The translations under genes and the position numbers were made by a program. This document shows, in pieces, positions 8,808 to 17,921 of a DNA stretch of 64,000 nucleotides. The notes under the pieces are model-generated. The model saw only the letters and a list, made by a program, of their open reading frames with translations. It was not told where the DNA came from and did not search any database. Location: contig NZ_JBEHZE010000001.1 of assembly GCF_041058985.1 (NCBI RefSeq), forward strand, positions 2,294,001-2,358,000, read 5' to 3'. The DNA is from Hyphococcus lacteus (GTDB lineage Bacteria; Pseudomonadota; Alphaproteobacteria; Caulobacterales; Parvularculaceae). Every line of letters starts with the position of its first letter. The stretch's first letter is position 1.

Positions 8808-9275
8808 ATGACCAAAGAAGAAAAAGCCAAACAATACGAAATGATCGCCAAGGAAATCGCTGCGGTGATCGATGGTGAAGATAATCTGACGGCGCGCATG
8901 GCGACTGTGTCAAATATCTTACATCACGGTTTTGAGTATTATTTCTGGACCGGTTTTTACGTGGTCGATCCGAATAAGCCTGAAGAATTGGTGATTGGTC
9001 CGTATCAGGGAACGCTCGGCTGTTTGCGCATTCCCTTTGGCAGGGGTGTCTGTGGTACGGCGGCATCAACAAAGACAACGCAAGTGATCGAAGATGTTCA
9101 CGCTTTTCCGGGGCATATCGCGTGTGATGCGCGCTCCGAATCCGAGATCGTGGTCCCAGTTCTTGACAATAGCGGCGCACTGATCGCGGTGCTGGATGTG
9201 GATAGCGATAAACCCGCCATGTTCGACGAGGTCGATCGGGACGGGCTAGAAGCGATCATCAAAGCGAGTTTTTAA
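8808..9275 (+). CDS. msrC: Free methionine-(R)-sulfoxide reductase (GAF domain)
   Basis: This is a single GAF-domain enzyme (155 aa) that reduces free methionine-(R)-sulfoxide using thioredoxin. Diagnostic elements are YFWTGFYVV, GCLRIPFGRGVCGTAA and HAFPGHIACDARSESE, which carry the three conserved catalytic and resolving cysteines, plus the closing LDVDSD. The start was set at MTKEEKAKQYE, preceded by GAGAGGAGC; a longer frame would overlap the FAH gene. It is the last gene of the plus-strand run that began at the aldolase. It acts in oxidative damage repair in the cytoplasm. Confidence 0.9.
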   Translation: MTKEEKAKQYEMIAKEIAAVIDGEDNLTARMATVSNILHHGFEYYFWTGFYVVDPNKPEELVIGPYQGTLGCLRIPFGRGVCGTAASTKTTQVIEDVHAFPGHIACDARSESEIVVPVLDNSGALIAVLDVDSDKPAMFDEVDRDGLEAIIKASF

Positions 9276-9279
9276 CGAA

Positions 9280-9825
9280 TTACCGATCATCATCATCTTG
9301 ATTGATGCGCCGACGATCGCGTTGATCTTCGCGAAGGGCGGATTTCGCATTTTCGATCAGACGGCGCAGATTAATCGGGTTGTCGAGATTAGGCAGGGTG
9401 ATGACGCCGACACCCGTACCGCGTAGTACCAACTTTCCGTAACCAAAAATCCGGCCCCAGATTGATTGCTCTAGGGTGATTTCCTCAATCTTATTGAGGC
9501 TCACTTCTTGGGTGTGGCGCGCGATCAGTCCGGTTTTGAACACAAACCGATAGGTCGTGACAACGATTTCCGTCGTGATAAGCACAATCAAGTGGCCGAT
9601 CAGGATTAGAGAGCCACAAACAGCGGCGATTATCGCACACCACCAACCCACTTGTAGTTTCTCGAATGGAACGTCCGCAGCGAACTGAATGAAGAAGAAA
9701 AATGCCAGCGTGGCCATTCCGGCGGAGAACCAAAGCATAGGAAAGAAGCTATAGGTCCAGTTGAAGTTCGCGCGGTGAATGATTTCCTCACCACCTGCTA
9801 GCGTTTTACCGACATAACCCGACAT
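9280..9825 (-). CDS. Membrane-anchored bacterial PH domain protein
   Basis: This 181-aa protein has two adjacent hydrophobic segments (about residues 22-45 and 55-80) followed by a bacterial pleckstrin-homology domain of the YdbS/YdbT type. The pattern TTYRFVFKTGLIARHTQEVSL then KIEEITLEQSIWGRIFGYG is typical. The tail is rich in Arg and Asp. The start was chosen because GGGGAAG lies 7 bases before the ATG. It is convergent with msrC (4-base gap) and divergent from ettA. The function of such proteins is unknown, though a membrane or envelope role is usual. Confidence 0.8.
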   Translation of the reverse strand: MSGYVGKTLAGGEEIIHRANFNWTYSFFPMLWFSAGMATLAFFFFIQFAADVPFEKLQVGWWCAIIAAVCGSLILIGHLIVLITTEIVVTTYRFVFKTGLIARHTQEVSLNKIEEITLEQSIWGRIFGYGKLVLRGTGVGVITLPNLDNPINLRRLIENAKSALREDQRDRRRINQDDDDR

Positions 9826-10001
9826 TGAATATCTTCCCCGCTTTGTTTCCCCGAGCATTATCTGCCCTTATTACCATATAGGGGAAGAATGGCAGATCGA
9901 AAACGCTGCTTTGCGTTGAATTGACCCGAAAGGCGGGATAAGACGCGACGCTGTTCCCCACTTGCAACGGAAATAAAGCTTTAAGGAGCCCTGTAGGCCA
10001 T

Positions 10002-11669
10002 ATGTCGAAACACCAGTTCATCTATTTCATGTCGGGCCTGTCGAAACAATTCACCGGCGGCAAAAAGATATTGGAAGACATACACTTACAGTTCTATCCC
10101 GACGCGAAAATTGGCGTCGCTGGGGTCAATGGTGCGGGTAAGTCGACGCTATTGAGGATTATGGCGGGCGTCGATACCGATTTTGTCGGTGAGGCCTATG
10201 CAGCCGAAGGGGCGACAGTCGGCTATTTGCCGCAAGAACCTGAATTGAATGCCTCGAAAAACGTATTTGAAAACGTCTTAGAGGGCGCCGGCGAGATCAA
10301 AGACAAGATTGATGAATTTAACGCGGTTTCGGTTGAACTCGGTGAGAATTACACCGACGAACTGATGGAGAAGATGTCAAAGCTGCAAGAGGAAATTGAT
10401 GCAGCGGACGCATGGGATCTCGACTCTAAAATTGAAATGGCGATGGAAGCGCTCCGTTGCCCGCCTGGTGATTGGGCCGTTGACCGTCTTTCAGGTGGTG
10501 AGAAACGCCGGGTGGCTTTGGCTCGGCTCCTGTTGTCGAAACCTGATCTATTGTTGCTTGACGAACCGACCAACCACCTTGATGCGGAATCTGTTGCTTG
10601 GCTCGAACATCATTTGCGTGAATATCCCGGTGCGGTCGTTTTGGTTACGCATGACCGTTACTTCCTCGACAACGTAACTGGTTGGATTCTCGAACTCGAT
10701 CGTGGGCGCGGCATTCCCTATGAGGGCAATTACTCGTCATGGGTTGATCAGCGCCGAACGCGTCTGGAGCAAGAACAACGCGAAGAGAGCAACCGTAAGA
10801 AGACGCTGGACCGTGAGGTTGACTGGATCAAAGCAAGCCCGAAAGCGCGTCAGGCAAAATCTAAAGCGCGTATCAATGCTTATGATGAGTTGCTCAACAA
10901 GGCCTCAAAAGAAGAGATCAATCTGGCGCAGATTCAAATCCCGCCGGGGCCGCGTCTTGGCGGTGTCGTGATCGAGGCGGAAAACCTCAAAAAAGCATTC
11001 GGCGACAAGTTATTGTTTGAAGATTTGACGTTCAAATTACCACCGGGCGGTATTGTCGGTGTGGTCGGTCCCAACGGTGCCGGTAAAACAACTTTGTTCC
11101 GTATGCTTACTGGTGAGGAAACCCCAGACGAGGGGACGCTGCGTATCGGTGAAACCGTACAGATGGGATATGTAGACCAGAGTCGCGAAGATCTGGACGG
11201 TAAGAAAAATGTCTGGGAAGAAATTTCCGGTGGCCTTGATATCATTCCGCTCGGAAAACGCGAAATTTCTTCGAGGGCCTATGTAGGTTGGTTTAATTTC
11301 AAGGGCGGCGATCAACAAAAAAAGGTTGAAAACCTTTCTGGTGGTGAGCGCAATCGAGTTCAATTGGCAAAGATGCTGACTGAGGGGGCAAATTTGCTGC
11401 TCCTTGACGAACCGACCAATGACCTTGATGTGGATACGTTGCGGGAACTTGAACGGGCGCTGGAGGATTTTGCCGGTTGTGCGGTGATCATCAGCCACGA
11501 TCGATGGTTCCTAGATCGCATCGCGACACACATTCTTGCCTTTGAGGGTGATAGCCATGTGGAGTGGTTTGAAGGCAATTTCGAAGATTATATGGAAGAC
11601 AAAAAGCGTCGCCTCGGTGCCGCTGCTGAAGTTCCGACACGGATTAAGTATAAGCCACTAACCCGGTAG
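10002..11669 (+). CDS. ettA: Energy-dependent translational throttle protein EttA (ABC-F ATPase)
   Basis: This is an ABC-F protein of 555 aa with two ATPase domains and no membrane segments. Walker A motifs are GVNGAGKST and GPNGAGKTT. Signature motifs are RLSGGEKRRVALARLL and NLSGGERNRVQLAKML. Each is followed by LLLLDEPTNHLD or LLLLDEPTNDLD. The arm and linker region (REVDWIKASPKARQAKSKARI) fits EttA, which binds the ribosomal E site and gates the first elongation cycle according to the ATP/ADP ratio. The AGGAG is 13 bases from the ATG, a long spacing. The gene ends 1 base before the convergent TadE-like gene. Confidence 0.95.
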   Translation: MSKHQFIYFMSGLSKQFTGGKKILEDIHLQFYPDAKIGVAGVNGAGKSTLLRIMAGVDTDFVGEAYAAEGATVGYLPQEPELNASKNVFENVLEGAGEIKDKIDEFNAVSVELGENYTDELMEKMSKLQEEIDAADAWDLDSKIEMAMEALRCPPGDWAVDRLSGGEKRRVALARLLLSKPDLLLLDEPTNHLDAESVAWLEHHLREYPGAVVLVTHDRYFLDNVTGWILELDRGRGIPYEGNYSSWVDQRRTRLEQEQREESNRKKTLDREVDWIKASPKARQAKSKARINAYDELLNKASKEEINLAQIQIPPGPRLGGVVIEAENLKKAFGDKLLFEDLTFKLPPGGIVGVVGPNGAGKTTLFRMLTGEETPDEGTLRIGETVQMGYVDQSREDLDGKKNVWEEISGGLDIIPLGKREISSRAYVGWFNFKGGDQQKKVENLSGGERNRVQLAKMLTEGANLLLLDEPTNDLDVDTLRELERALEDFAGCAVIISHDRWFLDRIATHILAFEGDSHVEWFEGNFEDYMEDKKRRLGAAAEVPTRIKYKPLTR

Positions 11670-11670
11670 T

Positions 11671-12261
11671 TTATTCCGTACAGTTATTGCCGGCGTCACA
11701 AAGCTGGACACGGGTTGTTAGTCGTGGCCAGCGCACTGTCTGACGATTGAAGACGATTGGCGTGTCGAGAATGTGTTTTGTGATTGACGGCCTGTAAGTA
11801 TAGGTCATTTCAACGATCACAAGGGACGCTGCGCTTGTGATGATTGTATCGTCGGACAGCTTTGTGTAATCCTGATCTTCAGAATAGGGCTCTGTGCCGT
11901 TATTGTCCCGGCTCCAATGGACCACAGGATCACCATCTTCATCGAGCACGACACTCACAAGGCGTAGAACCATACCGGTCGGGTCGTGCGGGCGCACGAT
12001 TTCCATGACACCTTCGAACAAGTCATCTACTTCTGATTCTTGAATTTCTTCTGACTGCGCGACGAGGTCGCCGAGTGTATTTGCTGCGATTGCGACTTTG
12101 CGGTTCACCGTCATCGCCGTTGATGATTCTACGAGGCCGAAAAACAAAAGAACCAAAACGGGAAGTAGCATCGCGAATTCAGTTGCCGCGATACCTGAGT
12201 CAGAGCGTTTTAGTGCGCCGATCAGATCGCAGAGCTTTAAATTTCGTTTTGTGTACCGCAT
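11671..12261 (-). CDS. TadE-like pilus assembly / pseudopilin protein (second copy)
   Basis: This 196-aa protein has a TadE-type N terminus: a short cytoplasmic leader, then SGIAATEFAMLLPVLVLLFF (hydrophobic pseudopilin-like helix with the conserved Glu), then an extracytoplasmic domain with a C-terminal cysteine pair (LCDAGNNC). TadE and TadF are minor pseudopilins of Flp/Tad pili. It is the last gene of a three-gene minus-strand operon, 12 bases after another TadE-like gene. The rest of the tad locus is not in the window. Confidence 0.82.
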   Translation of the reverse strand: MRYTKRNLKLCDLIGALKRSDSGIAATEFAMLLPVLVLLFFGLVESSTAMTVNRKVAIAANTLGDLVAQSEEIQESEVDDLFEGVMEIVRPHDPTGMVLRLVSVVLDEDGDPVVHWSRDNNGTEPYSEDQDYTKLSDDTIITSAASLVIVEMTYTYRPSITKHILDTPIVFNRQTVRWPRLTTRVQLCDAGNNCTE

Positions 12262-12273
12262 ATCTGCTGTCCG

Positions 12274-12855
12274 TTAATCGCGTTTATTAGCGTTGGTTTC
12301 GTAAGGCTCGTTTCGAAACATCAAACTTGAGATAAGGCGTCGTTTATTGGTGCCGCTTTCAGCCAAATTCACGCCAATAGCAGGGTTGAGAGTATTATAA
12401 ATATAGCAAATACGTACGCGTACGATTTCTAACTCACCACCGGGGACGAACGGAATAGCATCAAGTTGGTCGGGCGGCGCATCCGCACATGTTGGAGGGG
12501 TGTTGTCCGCAGCTAATGCGGTAAAACTGGCAAAGGTATTTACTTCTACGGTCAGGCGATTTTCGCAGCCACCAAAAGCGTCGAGAATTCGGCAGACTTC
12601 TGCGTAGATGCTTTGGAATTTGTCGTCATCTGTGCCGCCAGACTTTTGAAGCTGACCTGTTTTAATTTGGCGGCTCGCATCACCAACAGCGGCGTCAACA
12701 ACAGAATTGGCGTAAAAGAACCAACCAACCTCGAAAATTGAAAACATCATCATCAAGAAAATAGGAGCGACAATCGCGAATTCGACGGCTGTCGAACCGC
12801 GTTTGTCACGCACAAAGCGTAGATGTTTCCGTTTTCTTTTATTTGTTACGGTCAT
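12274..12855 (-). CDS. TadE-like pilus assembly / pseudopilin protein (first copy)
   Basis: This 193-aa protein has a very basic leader (TNKRKRKHLRFVRDKRGS), the TadE motif GSTAVEFAIVAPIFLMMMFS, and then VVDAAVGDASRQIKTGQ, the usual continuation of the TadE family. Cysteine pairs in the outer domain (CRILDAFGGC, CADA/CYI) suggest disulfides. It sits 8 bases after the VWA-TadG gene and 12 bases before a second TadE-like gene. It probably helps assemble or anchor a Tad-type pilus; this is a family inference. Confidence 0.83.
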   Translation of the reverse strand: MTVTNKRKRKHLRFVRDKRGSTAVEFAIVAPIFLMMMFSIFEVGWFFYANSVVDAAVGDASRQIKTGQLQKSGGTDDDKFQSIYAEVCRILDAFGGCENRLTVEVNTFASFTALAADNTPPTCADAPPDQLDAIPFVPGGELEIVRVRICYIYNTLNPAIGVNLAESGTNKRRLISSLMFRNEPYETNANKRD

Positions 12856-12863
12856 TGCAGTTT

Positions 12864-14996
12864 CTATTTACTAATATGTAGATCGACGAGATCAGCAGCG
12901 ATCTGGCCGAAGGCTTCTTCGAGATCATCGCCATCAACGGCATCATAGAAATATGGCTCGCTCGGTTTGGTCGCGCAGGCGCGGAAGACCTTTTCGGTAG
13001 TGGAACTGTTTAGGCCAAACATGATGGTGTAAACGAGGTAGCCTTCTTGTCTCATTCTATAACAGACACGCAACAACTTGTTGTCGAACTCGTCTTCCAT
13101 GTCGTTGGCGTCGTCCATATTGGCACCCATGCGGCTTTCGCGTTCGAAACCGTATGCGGTCAAATCCGATCCCCAATGGGTATCCAGGTTAGAGGTCGTA
13201 TTGTTTCCGTCCGTCATGATCACGACGGCTTTTTGCCATTTTCCGTAGTCGACATCGTCAGGGCCAATACCTTCGGTAAATGGTGCCTCTGGAGATAGAA
13301 TACGCCACCCCCATAAAGCACCGTTTGCGGAGTTTGTGTTACCATTCGTACCAAGAGAGTTTACATGGTCCTCAATAGTCTGACGCACATTGGTAAGCGG
13401 CAAAACTGGTCGGGCGCAATCGAGATTCGGGCCACGGCTACTGGTGATGCTAGGTGACTGGTCATATTTGTATTTGTATTTGTTTGTCGCGGAATCCCAC
13501 CAACCGACATAAGCATTCCGAAGAATGAACTCGTCTGAGTCAGCATAGGATGAATCGCCAGACGAGGTGATGTCGATATCATAGAAATCGTTGACGCCTA
13601 GATCTTCCATATAATCGTGGAAGTCCTTCTGGTCCGACGAAAGTAGAGAATAAGGTGTGATTCCTAACATTCGAAATTCTTGGACGATTTTGGCATAACG
13701 CCCAGCGATGGCACCCTTATATCGGCCAATATATGTCTCATCGTCGATGAAGTGCCGATTCCAATAGTCACCTTCGTTGTAACTTGCATATGAAGGGTCT
13801 ACGAACCAATTCCGCCAGCGTGTTTGAACATGCGGCAGGCTGCCGATAGTGAATGTATCAGCGGCAGTCCAATAGGAATACCCATTTGAAAGCGGGCAAC
13901 GGCCACGCCAGTTTGCGTTACAATCCGGTTCATCCGGATGGAACATCGGTACCCATTTCAAATTCGCCGAATTTGTTAATTGAGAGGTACTCAGTTTGAA
14001 TGAGGGCGCGTCATCAAACGCGTCGTACATCCGTGTTTCATACTGATTTGTGCTGGCCGAATACTCGGGTGGGTTCGTCATTGCGCTGCTTAAATCAGTG
14101 CTTGTGATTGAACCCGCTGGTGGAACATCTAATTCATCAAGGGGATAAGGGCGCGCTTCCACACAACCGCCCCAGGATGCACCGGTGGTCGAATTAAACA
14201 AAGTGAAGTGGTTCACTTTGGTATCTAAATCGACGTCGCCATTTTCTGTGACATGGATAAAGCGCGCACCATGATAGGTTGCGTTGGCATTTTGATCTGC
14301 CCAGTCATTAGTCCAGCTTGATGCTTCACCGACGTTTACATATGCATTGAACGGAACAACACCGATTTTGATATTGTCGCTTTCGGCCTTTGTCCCATAC
14401 ATAACATCAAGCAATTTTTCGACAGCGTCTTTCAAGCTGTCAATTTTCTTCTTGCCGTCGATCGAGTTGTTCATTGAACCGGTAACATCAAGCACCAGCG
14501 CCAATTCCACGCGACCAGAGCCGCGCTTTGTGATTTCAACGCATTTGTCGATATCAAGTTTTTTGATGCCGGCTACACCCAGTAAATAGGTACGAAGCTT
14601 GCCCGTAACGCAGGTTAAAACGACGGCATCATCATCAAGCGTAAATTCGATATCCCACCCAGCAAGGAGGTTGTTTTCATAATTGAAGTTGGCCTCAAAG
14701 AACTTTCGCCCATAGGCTTTAAGTTCATCCGTTGTGAGGTCCGGGTCAGTTGCGGAGAGCTGGGCAAGGGCAAGACTAGATGCGTCCATGGATTCGATCA
14801 TGTCGGCACGAACGGCATTCCATCGGGTGTAATCGACCGCGCCACCGGCAAAAAGAAATAGCACCGACAACATGAAGGCGAATAGAAAGATGATGTTCCC
14901 GCCGGAATCTTTTGCGAACCGGCCGAATAGGGTTTTACGCCCCTTATTTCGGCGCAAAGACTTTGCGAAACTCATTTTATAAGTATTCACCCGCAT
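12864..14996 (-). CDS. TadG-like protein with von Willebrand factor A domain
   Basis: This 710-aa protein begins with a basic leader and a TadE/G-like transmembrane helix (SGGNIIFLFAFMLSVLFLFAGG, within residues 31-54), followed by VDYTRWNAVRADM, where the first region of TadG is recognised. A VWA domain starts near residue 165 with the MIDAS motif LVLDVTGSMNNS; the second metal-site region is AVVIMTDGNNTTS, far downstream because of a long insertion (about residues 230-540). The large insert is rich in Asp, Trp and Tyr. It probably acts at the cell surface with the two downstream TadE proteins. The start at 14996 is supported by GGGAG six bases upstream. Confidence 0.85.
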   Translation of the reverse strand: MRVNTYKMSFAKSLRRNKGRKTLFGRFAKDSGGNIIFLFAFMLSVLFLFAGGAVDYTRWNAVRADMIESMDASSLALAQLSATDPDLTTDELKAYGRKFFEANFNYENNLLAGWDIEFTLDDDAVVLTCVTGKLRTYLLGVAGIKKLDIDKCVEITKRGSGRVELALVLDVTGSMNNSIDGKKKIDSLKDAVEKLLDVMYGTKAESDNIKIGVVPFNAYVNVGEASSWTNDWADQNANATYHGARFIHVTENGDVDLDTKVNHFTLFNSTTGASWGGCVEARPYPLDELDVPPAGSITSTDLSSAMTNPPEYSASTNQYETRMYDAFDDAPSFKLSTSQLTNSANLKWVPMFHPDEPDCNANWRGRCPLSNGYSYWTAADTFTIGSLPHVQTRWRNWFVDPSYASYNEGDYWNRHFIDDETYIGRYKGAIAGRYAKIVQEFRMLGITPYSLLSSDQKDFHDYMEDLGVNDFYDIDITSSGDSSYADSDEFILRNAYVGWWDSATNKYKYKYDQSPSITSSRGPNLDCARPVLPLTNVRQTIEDHVNSLGTNGNTNSANGALWGWRILSPEAPFTEGIGPDDVDYGKWQKAVVIMTDGNNTTSNLDTHWGSDLTAYGFERESRMGANMDDANDMEDEFDNKLLRVCYRMRQEGYLVYTIMFGLNSSTTEKVFRACATKPSEPYFYDAVDGDDLEEAFGQIAADLVDLHISK

Positions 14997-15282
14997 AGGG
15001 ATCTCCCAGCAATTCCATTATTGCCCGTAGAACATGCGCGATTTGTCGTTAAAGGTGCGTAAGGAAAACTGGTTAATCACAGGAAAACGTATAAAATTGT
15101 CGCAAACTGTCAGTTTACCACCATTATTGATGATCAGCAGGCATCCTAAAAAATCCGGTGTGATTTTCGCTATTAATAAAGCATTTAGAATTTGGCATAG
15201 CGGGATCTTTTTTCATCAGCGCAATCTAGTTGACGAGAGCCATAGATGAGGTGACGATGGATAAAACTGATTTGGGGGCGTT

Positions 15283-16566
15283 ATGAATAAACGAGTGTTG
15301 CCGATAATAGCTGGGGTGTCAGCGTTTACGTTCACTTCGGTGTTTGCCGAAACTCAGTATATTACCGCGGACAGTCTGATAAATCCGGAAAGTGGATCTA
15401 GTACTCAAAATGTGGCTCTCGTGGTCGAAGACGGCAAGATCGTCTCTGTGGGCGTGGCCTCAAGGTTAGATCCGCCGGAAGGCGCAACCCATATTGACCT
15501 GAGCGGAAAGACTCTGCTGCCGGGGCTAATCGACATGCATACCCATTTGATGGGAGACCCTACAAAAGCGTGGGGATATGCTTCGTTAGGGATTCCCGCT
15601 GAGCGCGGCGTGATCTGGGCTGTTGTGAATGCCGAAAAAACATTGAATGCCGGTTTTACGACCATTCGGAATGTTGGTTCTGAGGGGTATGAAATGTTGT
15701 CACTGCGTGACGCTATTGCCGCTGGCGAAGTGCCGGGGCCGCGAATGTTGGTCTCTGGGCCACCTGTTGGCATAATCGGTGGCCATTGTTCCGATAACAG
15801 CCTTCTTCCGCCAGCCTTTAATGCGACGGGAGAGGGCGTTGCGACCGGCCCGTGGGAAATGCGAGCCAAGGTTCGCCAGAATATCAAATACGGTGTGGAT
15901 CTGATCAAAACCTGTTCTACAGGCGGTGTGTTTTCAAAGGGAACATTGCTGGGTGCACCACAGGGTACGCTCGAAGAGCTGACCGCAATCGTTGATGAGG
16001 CCCACATGCGGGGACTAAAAGTAGCGTCCCATGCCCATGGAACAACAGGAATTAAGAATGCCATCCGCGCCGGTGTCGATACGGTTGAACATGTCAGCTA
16101 TCTGGATGACGAAGCAATCCGTATGGCAAAGAAGAACGGCACGTTTTTCTCCATGGATATCTACAACACTGAATATACGCTCAGTGAAGGTGAGAAAAAT
16201 GGGGTTCTTGCAGAGTCGCTAGATAAAGAGCGCCAAGTCGGTGGCGTTCAGCGGGAAAGCTTCACCAAAGCCGTAAAGGCGGGCGTAAAGGTTGTATTAG
16301 GAACGGACGCGGGTGTTTACCCGCATGGTGATAACGCAAAACAATTTACGCGCATGGTCAGATTTGGAATGACCCCGATGCAGGCAATCCAAGCGGCGAC
16401 TACGACAGCGGCGGATGCCCTTGGTCGTAGTGGCGAGCTGGGCTGCGTAGCCGTTGGATGTCGTGCTGATATCATCGCGGTATCAGGAGATCCGCTAGAT
16501 GATGTCGCCGTTCTGGAGCGGGTGGATTTTGTCATGAAAGACGGCGCAGTTTATAAAAACAATTAA
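15283..16566 (+). CDS. Secreted metal-dependent amidohydrolase
   Basis: This amidohydrolase-superfamily enzyme (427 aa) has a signal peptide (cleavage after about residue 22, FA-ET), so it is periplasmic or exported. The metal-binding HxH is DMHTHL (His86, His88). The bridging Lys is in GVDLIKTCSTGG, further histidines lie in VASHAHGTTG and VEHVSYL, and the metal Asp is in LGTDAGVYPHGDN. This is the subgroup often annotated as Xaa-Pro dipeptidase-like or imidazolonepropionase-like, whose tested members hydrolyse N-acyl or peptidyl amino acids. The substrate is not predictable here. It stands alone, divergent from the tadG operon. Confidence 0.87.
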   Translation: MNKRVLPIIAGVSAFTFTSVFAETQYITADSLINPESGSSTQNVALVVEDGKIVSVGVASRLDPPEGATHIDLSGKTLLPGLIDMHTHLMGDPTKAWGYASLGIPAERGVIWAVVNAEKTLNAGFTTIRNVGSEGYEMLSLRDAIAAGEVPGPRMLVSGPPVGIIGGHCSDNSLLPPAFNATGEGVATGPWEMRAKVRQNIKYGVDLIKTCSTGGVFSKGTLLGAPQGTLEELTAIVDEAHMRGLKVASHAHGTTGIKNAIRAGVDTVEHVSYLDDEAIRMAKKNGTFFSMDIYNTEYTLSEGEKNGVLAESLDKERQVGGVQRESFTKAVKAGVKVVLGTDAGVYPHGDNAKQFTRMVRFGMTPMQAIQAATTTAADALGRSGELGCVAVGCRADIIAVSGDPLDDVAVLERVDFVMKDGAVYKNN

Positions 16567-16596
16567 GGCAATAGAATATTTGTCTGTAATTACAAT

Positions 16597-16614
16597 CAGT
16601 TAATTGATTAACTG
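16597..16614. promoter_or_regulatory. Perfect palindrome upstream of the LysM gene
   Basis: The arms CAGTTAAT (16597-16604) and ATTAACTG (16607-16614) are separated by 2 bases. It lies 31 bases after the amidohydrolase stop and about 120 bases before the LysM gene. It has the form of an operator for a dimeric regulator. It is not followed by a T-run, so a terminator is less likely. No regulator can be named. Confidence 0.3.
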
Positions 16615-16736
16615 GCCGGTCTAGTTTAGCCCCGCATGGGCTTAATTCTTTAGTATATTTCACCAATTTGCGTCGCACATTTTCTCGCAAAACGTGTTAT
16701 TAACCATATTCGAAACGGTTTTATCGGAGGGGGAGT

Positions 16737-17702
16737 ATGGCTGAACTACACATTATGCGGCGTGGCGCTGCGATTGCGGTGTTGATTGCTGGCGTAGCGG
16801 TGACATCACCGGCGGTGGCTGGTCGCTGCGGTCATTCCTATCCTGTGGATGCGCCGACGACGCTCTCAAAGGTCGCACGAGCGTGTAATGTTTCGCTGGC
16901 GGCGCTTAAAGAAGCTAATCGGGGCGTAGATCCAAATTATGTTCGCCCTGGCGAGCATTTGGCGGTTCCTGATGAAACTGATTATCCTGGTGACGTACCA
17001 ACGGTCGTGACCGAGGTGGCTGAACCTGATCCAGTTTATAACTACACGCCGAGCCCTTGGCCCACCGCTGATGCGCGCCCAAACAAAGTGGTGCGTACGG
17101 AAATTAATTCATCTGAAACGAGCGGCACCGGAGCGTTTTATCTCGAAGCCAGCACCGGTCGGTTGCCTGTGCGTGAGGCAAGTCATTTAAGTTATCAGCA
17201 ACAGTCGGCCGCACGTATTCGCAATGCGGGTCTAACCATGCGGCCAGTCCGTAGTTATAATAAGCCAGAAACGGTTACTGTTTCATCGGTGAGCAAAGTT
17301 CCGCTTTCTGCGTTGATGGAGTGTTCTGTTCTTCGTCGTCAACCAAACGGAAAAATCGGACAGGTCCGTGAGTTTAAGCCATTGCCTGAGGGGCGTGATG
17401 CGCCTAGCCACTGCATGCAACTAACTAGTGCTGATGCGACTGCGATCGGCAGCGTTACACATTCCGCACCATTAGCTTTTGCGACAGAAACCGCCTTGCG
17501 CGGGTTTGTTAGTTTTGCGGATGAAGAGTGCATTACCCTGCGCGCAGAGGATGGAATGGAATGGCGGGTCGCATCGGATGCGCGCTCGCGTTCATTGGTT
17601 GGTAAAGAGGCAACAATTTGGGCTGACTTCACCGACGCGAAATCATGCGGCGGGTTGGTAATGGACCGCGCTATTTATGTTGAGCGATTGGCCGTCCGTT
17701 AG
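16737..17702 (+). CDS. Exported LysM-domain protein
   Basis: This 321-aa protein has an N-terminal signal peptide (cleaved near AVA-GR, residue 28) and a single LysM domain directly after it (about residues 33-77, from YPVDAPTTLSKVARACNVS to RPGEHLAVP). LysM binds peptidoglycan glycan chains, so the protein should sit in the periplasm. A linker rich in Pro and Thr follows. The C-terminal half (about residues 180-321) contains cysteines and no recognised domain. A strong GGAGGGGGAGT ribosome-binding site precedes the ATG and a clear terminator follows. It is a single-gene unit. Confidence 0.82.
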   Translation: MAELHIMRRGAAIAVLIAGVAVTSPAVAGRCGHSYPVDAPTTLSKVARACNVSLAALKEANRGVDPNYVRPGEHLAVPDETDYPGDVPTVVTEVAEPDPVYNYTPSPWPTADARPNKVVRTEINSSETSGTGAFYLEASTGRLPVREASHLSYQQQSAARIRNAGLTMRPVRSYNKPETVTVSSVSKVPLSALMECSVLRRQPNGKIGQVREFKPLPEGRDAPSHCMQLTSADATAIGSVTHSAPLAFATETALRGFVSFADEECITLRAEDGMEWRVASDARSRSLVGKEATIWADFTDAKSCGGLVMDRAIYVERLAVR

Positions 17703-17726
17703 GCGCATTTATTCCGTAGACCTATA

Positions 17727-17754
17727 AAGCCGTGCATGAATTTGCACGGCTTTT
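17727..17754 (+). terminator. Rho-independent terminator after the LysM gene
   Basis: The perfect 10-base stem AAGCCGTGCA / TGCACGGCTT has a 6-base loop and is followed by TTTT. It begins 25 bases after the LysM gene stop. Confidence 0.88.
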
Positions 17755-17921
17755 GCGTGAGCAATTCACTTCACGCTTAGGTTGCAATTTCCGTTACGGA
17801 TTGTGTCGCGATTAAACTCTTTTCGCCTTGCTGTTGCGCGATTGTCGTCGTGAAAGCACCTGATTTGTGATCTACTTGATGTTCGGCCCGGATTGTGCCG
17901 GGTGTTTTGCGTGAGTGTTTC

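Noticed and set aside
15034..15249. 71-codon plus frame upstream of the amidohydrolase
   Set aside because: No ribosome-binding site, no recognisable content, and it lies in the promoter region of two divergent units.
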